DNA of 64,000 nucleotides from Pelagadaptatus sp034112445 (GTDB lineage: Bacteria > Pseudomonadota > Gammaproteobacteria > Pseudomonadales > Cellvibrionaceae). The stretch covers positions 61,342 to 125,341 of the forward strand of contig JAWUVI010000007.1 of the NCBI GenBank assembly GCA_034112445.1. The letters are read 5' to 3'. Each line of letters starts with the position of its first letter. The stretch's first letter is position 1. The translations under genes were made by a program, and so were the position numbers. The notes under the pieces are model-generated. The model did no database searches, was not told where the DNA came from, and saw nothing but the letters and a program-made list of their open reading frames with translations. Below are positions 59,549 to 64,000 of this stretch, piece by piece.

Positions 59549-60403
59549 ATGTTTACCATTAAAGAGCTGTGGGTATATCCGGTTAAATCACTGCGCGGCA
59601 TAGCGGTTAACAGCTGGCTTTTAACCGAGCAAGGCTTAGCTTACGATCGACACTGGATGTTGGTTATGCCCAACGGCCGCTTTGTTACCCAGAGACAGTT
59701 AGCGTCACTCGCACTTATAGATACCCAGTTAGAAAACGGGCAACTTTTACTCAGCGCCTCGGGTAAAGGTTCCGTAGCATTAGCGCTTTCCAGTTCTAAT
59801 AATGAAGCTCTATTCGACGCGAGAGTCTGGCATGATCAATGTGAAGTCGTTGAGAGCAGTCTAGAAGTTTCAAGCTGGCTTAATCGTGTTTTAAAGCCGC
59901 CACAACCTCTTAGATTAGTTGCGATGGGCAAAGGTAAGGTTCGACCACAATCGGCTCCTGAACGATTTGGCGAGAAAACACAGATTCAGTTTGCCGATGC
60001 GGCGCCCTTATTAATTGCTAATAACAACTCACTGATTGAGTTAAACAAGAACTTACAGCAAAACAACCATGCCACTATTGATATGCGTCGCTTTAGGCCC
60101 AACATTATTGTCGATGGCATGGAGCCTTTTCAAGAACATCAGATTAAAACGCTGGAATCCCAGAGTAGCCAATATCGACTTAACTTAATCGACCATTGTG
60201 AACGCTGCATCATTACGACGATTAACCCCGACACCGCCGAAAAAGACGCTACGCTGGAACCTTTAAAAACTCTAACGGAGATAAATCCCATGCCTGCCAA
60301 TAAGCAGGCCGCCGCATTTGGTGTTAATGCGACGGTTCAATCATTAGAGAAAGAAACCCTGATAAACGTTAGTGATAGGCTGGACAATTATTTAGCACAC
60401 TGA
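59549..60403 (+). CDS. MOSC-domain protein, YcbX-like
   Basis: 284 residues. An N-terminal MOSC beta-barrel domain (ELWVYPVKSLRGIAVNSWLL, YDRHWMLVMPNGRFVTQRQL) precedes the MOSC domain with RRFRPNIIVDGMEPFQE and the Cys region DHCERCIITTINPDTAEKD that would bind molybdenum cofactor. YcbX and mARC-type enzymes reduce N-hydroxylated compounds with Mo cofactor. GGGAG precedes the ATG. Its location near a molybdenum nitrate reductase may be meaningful. The C-terminal ferredoxin domain of YcbX is absent here. It overlaps the convergent 60388 gene by 16 bp. Confidence 0.87.
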   Translation: MFTIKELWVYPVKSLRGIAVNSWLLTEQGLAYDRHWMLVMPNGRFVTQRQLASLALIDTQLENGQLLLSASGKGSVALALSSSNNEALFDARVWHDQCEVVESSLEVSSWLNRVLKPPQPLRLVAMGKGKVRPQSAPERFGEKTQIQFADAAPLLIANNNSLIELNKNLQQNNHATIDMRRFRPNIIVDGMEPFQEHQIKTLESQSSQYRLNLIDHCERCIITTINPDTAEKDATLEPLKTLTEINPMPANKQAAAFGVNATVQSLEKETLINVSDRLDNYLAH

Positions 60404-60933
60404 AATTGGTAATGAAGATAATATCCCGCCTGCGATTGCGCCGGTGCCACCCACTCTTTTAATTTATCCCAACCAACCGGACAATATTGAGCCATCTGCA
60501 CAAACAACCCGCTTATAGCCGATTGTGGACCAGCAGTAATGATGAAAGGCTCGCGGATATTAAACACCACACCGGCATTATCTTGCTCCACAATTTCTTG
60601 CACGATATCGGATCGGCTTTTTACCGAGGACGTTGTCAGTTCATCGGTCATATCAAAAACCGACATTGTGGCCTTTTTCGGTTTAGCAACAGGAGCAATC
60701 ACTGGCGCTCTATCCGTTTTTTCATACACTGTGACGGCTTTTTTATTGCCACTTAAAAAGCCACCAACCGATTCGGGGTCGTAAAGAGAGATGGGATCAT
60801 CCGCACAATCAACATGCATCTTTTGAAAGTCCAAACTATCGGCCATATCCACATTATCTCCACAGTCGTCATCCTTAGCCATAACTTGCCAAGACAACAA
60901 CACGCTCAAACTCAATACCAACCACTTACTCAT
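60388..60933 (-). CDS. exported protein of unknown function
   Basis: 181 residues with a clear signal peptide (MSKWLVLSLSVLLSWQVMA-KDD). The mature part has several Cys (DDDCGDNVD, HVDCADD, QYCPVG, and the C-terminal FQCAK), so it may be disulfide-bonded or metal-binding in the periplasm. Contains a Pro/Ala/Lys-rich linker around residues 75-90. I recognise no family. It converges on the MOSC gene with a 16-bp overlap of 3' ends and lies downstream of the porin gene on the same strand, after a terminator. Confidence 0.75.
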   Translation of the reverse strand: MSKWLVLSLSVLLSWQVMAKDDDCGDNVDMADSLDFQKMHVDCADDPISLYDPESVGGFLSGNKKAVTVYEKTDRAPVIAPVAKPKKATMSVFDMTDELTTSSVKSRSDIVQEIVEQDNAGVVFNIREPFIITAGPQSAISGLFVQMAQYCPVGWDKLKEWVAPAQSQAGYYLHYQFQCAK

Positions 60934-60953
60934 AAGACTTACCTTTAACCATT

Positions 60954-60994
60954 CATTAAGATCTTTCTTTAAACATCCATTAAGATCTTTCTTT
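60954..60994. repeat. direct repeat, 24-bp spacing, two copies
   Basis: cattaagatctttcttt occurs at 60954-60970 and exactly again at 60978-60994, separated by 24 bp start to start, with further similarity between them (ttaaac/ccatt). It lies between the exported-protein gene and the porin terminator, which its second copy nearly touches. Confidence 0.85.
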
Positions 60995-61000
60995 TTATCA

Positions 61001-61030
61001 CAAAAAGAAAGGGTGCCAAAGCACCCTTTC
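61001..61030 (-). terminator. Rho-independent terminator after porin gene
   Basis: On the minus strand GAAAGGGTGC-tttg-GCACCCTTTC is followed by TTTTTG. A 10-bp perfect stem, strong terminator, 26 bp beyond the porin stop. Confidence 0.9.
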
Positions 61031-61056
61031 TCAACACTGAATTTAATTCATTTGAA

Positions 61057-62055
61057 TTAAAATTTGTGCTCCATGCCAACGCCCATGGTTTTCTCTGTAT
61101 CTTTAGTATTATCAGTTTGTTTATCCGTATTTTCAGTATAATAAACAAACGCTTTGGTTGATTTAGCCAATTTATAATCCACACCTAAAGAAAGTGTTTC
61201 TTCTTCGCGGTCTAGATTAGCAGCATCTTCACCCTCAACTTTTCCGTATTGTGCTTTCAAAGTGACCTTATCTATTTTGTAAGCTGCGGAAACAAAGTAG
61301 CCGTCTTCTTCAGCACCATTTTGGAAATCACTGTCTTGATACATAAAGCCTAACTTCAATGCATCGATTTGATATTGAGCGACAAAGCGAGTCAAGTCTT
61401 GCGCATCCACATCACTGTCTTGCGACAAGGATAGGTACAAATTGTCATTGGTATAGCTAATGCCTATAGATGAGCCATCAAAGCCATCATCAGGATTACC
61501 ATCACCATCAACATCACTATCTTCAGCAGCAACAAAAGCGGCTGTTGCTTGAAATCCATTCATAGTTGGACTGGCGTAAACAACCACATTATCTGCACGG
61601 TTTTCACCTTCAAAGGTGTTTTTAATATCGCCATTTAAGTCGCCAAACAAATCAATTTTCTTTTGTGATAACTTAGTTGGGGTGTCGTGTCTCCCAGCAA
61701 AAACAGTACCGTATGAGCCTGTCAAACCTACGTAGATATTACGTTGTTCAAATGTATCAGACCCTTTGCTAGACGAGCTTTTACCATCATCTACATATAT
61801 TTCAAATTCAGCTTTGTAGATGGCGTGTAAGCCCTCAGACAATTCAGTTTTTCCTTTAACTCCAATACGAGATGCGTTGGAGTTAACTTCCATCTGATCT
61901 TCATTATTGGCCGGCGTGCTTCCATCATCAAAATCATATGAATCTACCGATAGGTTAACCTTGCCGTACAGCGTTCCATCAATCGGGCCCATAGCCATTG
62001 CTGACACAGGTAGTACGGCGGCAATCGCCAATGGTAAAAGTGCTTTTTTCATCAT
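61057..62055 (-). CDS. general porin, Gram-negative trimeric type
   Basis: Outer-membrane porin of about 332 residues. Start at 62055 (MMKKALLPLAIAAVLPVSAMA is the signal peptide) with an AGAGGGGAT site upstream. Mature start MGPIDGTLYGKVNLSVDSYDF, then the family pattern SRIGVKGKTELSEGLHAIYKAEFE and the loop QRNIYVGLTGSYGTVFAGRHDT; it ends with the beta-signal MGVGMEHKF. Strongly acidic loops (DVDGDGNPDD) fit a marine habitat. It has its own terminator. Confidence 0.92.
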   Translation of the reverse strand: MMKKALLPLAIAAVLPVSAMAMGPIDGTLYGKVNLSVDSYDFDDGSTPANNEDQMEVNSNASRIGVKGKTELSEGLHAIYKAEFEIYVDDGKSSSSKGSDTFEQRNIYVGLTGSYGTVFAGRHDTPTKLSQKKIDLFGDLNGDIKNTFEGENRADNVVVYASPTMNGFQATAAFVAAEDSDVDGDGNPDDGFDGSSIGISYTNDNLYLSLSQDSDVDAQDLTRFVAQYQIDALKLGFMYQDSDFQNGAEEDGYFVSAAYKIDKVTLKAQYGKVEGEDAANLDREEETLSLGVDYKLAKSTKAFVYYTENTDKQTDNTKDTEKTMGVGMEHKF

Positions 62056-62306
62056 GGTGTTATCCCCTCTAAGGACAAAAATAATCATTCTTGTAAGCTT
62101 TCTAACGCAATCGGCGTTTCACCGAAGCAACTCGCTAATTACGTTGTGCGGGCATATTCTCTTGTTTTTATGTTTCAGAAATATGACCGATGACTGAAAC
62201 TTAGGATTAATTTCATTATTTGCAAGAAAATCAGGCAAACAAAGTCCATTAGCATGAATAAATAGGCTCGAAAGTAACAAAGGGAATGTTAGGAAAAACC
62301 AATAGA

Positions 62307-63044
62307 TTAAAAAAGAATAGAACTCTGTTGCAATTGACGCATTATTTGATGCCCCATTTGAACCAGCTCGTCAGGGTTGGGGTGTTGCATTTCTCCAGCT
62401 AAGCACTGTAATGCCGCCTTACCAGAATCCACTTCGCACGCGGCAATGATATTTAACAAGCGTATCGTTACGGCATTGCTCTCCATAAATTGTACTTGTT
62501 GATTACCATCCCGATACACAATCAAAAAGGTAGGAGATTCAGGTGGTGTTTCTGGTTGATAATCAGGGCCGATTTTGTGTACTGGAAATTGATAAGACAA
62601 ACACCACGCCAATGGAGAGACTGTGGGCAATTGCTCTAATAAATCTTCAACGCACTTGTCTTGCGTTGGCAAAACGTCGGTCGAAACATCAAGAGCCAGC
62701 TCAACCCATTCATAGTGGGCCAACTCAATTAAAAACGCCGGATCTGAATTCTCTGCAACTCTTTCTTCTTGCAGGTAACGTAAAAACTCTTGACTTATTT
62801 CTAGAAAATAAGGGCTTTCAGCTTTGTGAATCTTAATAAAATCACGGACTAAGTTCAGCCAATTTTCTTCACTGTAGATACTGTGGAGGATTGGAAAACC
62901 GCCACTTAAAAAGCTTTCGATATTATTGAACACCAAATCACGATAAATATTTAAACGGCGATCTTCAATATTTTCAGGAGGAGAATGAACATCAGGATTA
63001 CGTAAATGATCGGCCAGTTGTTTTTGGATTTTTATAAAAGACAT
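62307..63044 (-). CDS. DUF2063 protein, RiPP recognition partner (BufC/HvfC/MbnC-like)
   Basis: 245 residues. N-terminal region RRLNIYRDLVFNNIESFLSG is the DUF2063 signature, followed by EENWLNLVRDFIKIHKAESP and YFLEISQEFLRYLQ. In methanobactin and bufferin/HvfA systems this protein partners the DUF692 enzyme and helps hold the precursor peptide. It is 16 bp after the DUF692 gene on the same strand. No DoxX-like gene, often the fourth member, follows; the next gene downstream is the porin. Confidence 0.88.
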   Translation of the reverse strand: MSFIKIQKQLADHLRNPDVHSPPENIEDRRLNIYRDLVFNNIESFLSGGFPILHSIYSEENWLNLVRDFIKIHKAESPYFLEISQEFLRYLQEERVAENSDPAFLIELAHYEWVELALDVSTDVLPTQDKCVEDLLEQLPTVSPLAWCLSYQFPVHKIGPDYQPETPPESPTFLIVYRDGNQQVQFMESNAVTIRLLNIIAACEVDSGKAALQCLAGEMQHPNPDELVQMGHQIMRQLQQSSILF

Positions 63045-63060
63045 GGTTTTAACACTCTCA

Positions 63061-63891
63061 TTAAAAACGATTACTGTATTTTTCCTGAATCGTTTTTATC
63101 ACATTGACCTCATGCATCAATTCATTAACCGGAGGAATATTAAAGTCTCTTTCTAGCAAGGTCGGCTTTACACCAAACACCTCGTAGGCTTTATCTAACA
63201 AATCCCACACGGGTGTAATGACATCAGTACCGTGGGTATCAACACGTAAATCTTCAGCTTCATCGTAATGCCCTGCCACATGAATATAAGCGGTTTTGTC
63301 GCCGGGTAACTGCTGCAAGAATTCAACTGGGTCGTAATTATGATTAATACTGTTTACGTGAATATTATTAACATCAAGCAACAGCTCACAATCGGCCTCT
63401 TGAATAACGGCGTTAATAAATTCAATTTCACTCATCTCTTGCTGTGGTGCACAGTAATAGGACGAGTTTTCCATAGCAATTCGCTCACCCATAAAATCTT
63501 GGACTTGCTGAATTCGTTGCGCAACGTGCATAACCGCTTCTTGAGTAAACGGAATCGGCATTAAGTCGTAGAGGTGGCCATTGTCGCTGCAATAACTGAG
63601 GTGCTCGGTATAACGAATAATATTATGCTCACGCATAAAACTTTTAATGTCTTTTAATAAAGACATGTCCAAAGGATCTGTGGACCCTATAGACAGTGAA
63701 AGCCCATGACAAACAAAGGGAAAGCGCTCTGTATATTGTTTAAATTTATCCCCCATCCGACCACCAAGACGAATCCAATTCTCAGGAGCTACCTCCATAA
63801 ATTGAACATCGTCTGTGGTTAAATCAGAAAGCTCATCGAGCAGGCTTCGCCTTAGGCCAAGACCTGCTCCTTGAGGTATTAGCCGCCGCAT
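63061..63891 (-). CDS. DUF692 multinuclear iron oxidase, RiPP maturase (BufB/HvfB-like)
   Basis: 276 residues with the TIM-barrel fold of the MbnB/HvfB family. Start region MRRLIPQGAGLGLRRSLLDEL; metal-ligand motifs: CHGLSLSIGS, YTEHLSYCSDNGHLYD, MENSSYY, LLLDVNNIHVNS, YIHVAGHYDEAEDL, DTHGTDVI and LLERDFNIP. In related systems it oxidises precursor Cys to oxazolone/thioamide or similar copper ligands. Its ATG lies within the last EGKCG codons of the precursor gene, whose stop is 8 bases further on, and no later ATG/GTG/TTG exists near this N-terminus, so translational coupling is expected. Confidence 0.92.
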   Translation of the reverse strand: MRRLIPQGAGLGLRRSLLDELSDLTTDDVQFMEVAPENWIRLGGRMGDKFKQYTERFPFVCHGLSLSIGSTDPLDMSLLKDIKSFMREHNIIRYTEHLSYCSDNGHLYDLMPIPFTQEAVMHVAQRIQQVQDFMGERIAMENSSYYCAPQQEMSEIEFINAVIQEADCELLLDVNNIHVNSINHNYDPVEFLQQLPGDKTAYIHVAGHYDEAEDLRVDTHGTDVITPVWDLLDKAYEVFGVKPTLLERDFNIPPVNELMHEVNVIKTIQEKYSNRF

Positions 63892-64000
63892 TTACCTTCG
63901 CCGCACTTACCTTCCATTTTGGTTTTCATTTTTTCAGCTTTATCTTCACCACATTTACCTTCGCCGCACTTGCCTTCCATTTTAGCTTTCATTTTTTCGG
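63879..64000 (-). CDS. copper-binding RiPP precursor with EGKCG motifs, 5' end cut by window
   Basis: Only the C-terminal 39 residues are inside the window: EKMKAKMEGKCGEGKCGEDK, then AEKMKTKMEGKCGEGKCGG and a TAA stop. Two tandem repeats of 21 residues (63 bp), each with two EGKCG motifs, so four Cys. EGKCG is the modification site known from HvfA of Haemophilus and from bufferins, in which a DUF692 enzyme converts the Cys. The N-terminal signal peptide of such precursors would lie outside the window. Its end overlaps the maturase start by 13 bp. The family assignment rests on the motif and neighbours together. Confidence 0.9.
   Translation of the reverse strand, partial: EKMKAKMEGKCGEGKCGEDKAEKMKTKMEGKCGEGKCGG

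Overview
The window is one contiguous stretch of a chromosome, probably from a marine, heterotrophic gammaproteobacterium of the Oceanospirillales/Cellvibrionales kind. The evidence is indirect: moderate-to-low GC; the gene order ffh, rpsP-rimM-trmD-rplS, xerD, dsbC, hom-thrC, recJ, which is typical of Pseudomonas-like gammaproteobacteria; ybbAP divergent from tesA; an HsbR/HsbA-like pair; MlaA, a trimeric-type porin, an OmpW-like protein and a TonB receptor showing an outer membrane. No phage, transposase, tRNA, rRNA or CRISPR array is visible, so species-level placement is not attempted.

Layout. 1-2.5 kb: the 3' part of a GspE/PilB-type ATPase, a small unknown protein and a chemoreceptor. 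2.6-4.0 kb: two bacterioferritin subunits with complementary loss of key residues, a Fur-box-like palindrome, and two tiny paralogous membrane proteins (23 and 27 residues). 4.2-8.1 kb: alkaline phosphatase, a methyltransferase, and a copper-type MerR regulator overlapping a Cys-pair-rich permease, with a clear MerR-type 19-bp-spacer promoter. 8.1-14.6 kb: a YgjP-like metalloprotease, PIN-PhoH, YbbP/YbbA and a TesA-like esterase. 14.6-25 kb: the housekeeping block listed above. 25-35 kb: CcsA-like protein, CorB-like protein, an orphan histidine kinase, OmpW-like protein, PurT, two Nudix proteins, SerA and SerC. 35.4-39 kb: a five-gene cluster of GST, 2-oxoglutarate dioxygenase, hydratase, sterol-desaturase-like oxygenase and a membrane protein. 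39.1-41 kb: a tiny basic protein and a two-gene CDP-alcohol module. 41-50 kb: FrnE-like and YgjP-like proteins, a second GST, a TonB receptor, DusA, a TerB-like protein, the HsbA/HsbR-like switch, a PilZ protein and MlaA. 50-60.4 kb: a nitrate/nitrite assimilation island (nirBD, SUMT, nasA, and a DmsB-DmsC-like fusion), followed by small conserved genes and a MOSC protein. 60.4-64 kb: an exported protein, a porin, and a copper-binding RiPP (bufferin/HvfA-type) operon cut by the window edge.

Most striking points. (1) The minus-strand end holds a precursor C-terminus with four EGKCG motifs, followed by DUF692 and DUF2063 genes. This is the bufferin/oxazolin architecture, and the maturase start codon lies inside the codons of the last EGKCG motif. 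(2) rimM has no ATG/GTG/TTG start compatible with the family N-terminus; an ATT overlapping the rpsP stop is the best candidate. (3) The assimilatory nitrate reductase is followed by a 653-residue fusion of a four-cluster ferredoxin and a quinol-type membrane anchor. (4) At least nine short tandem arrays (13-24 bp units, two to four copies) sit at gene boundaries, and those inside coding sequence have units divisible by three. (5) Copper handling appears at two separate places (MerR/permease and the RiPP operon).
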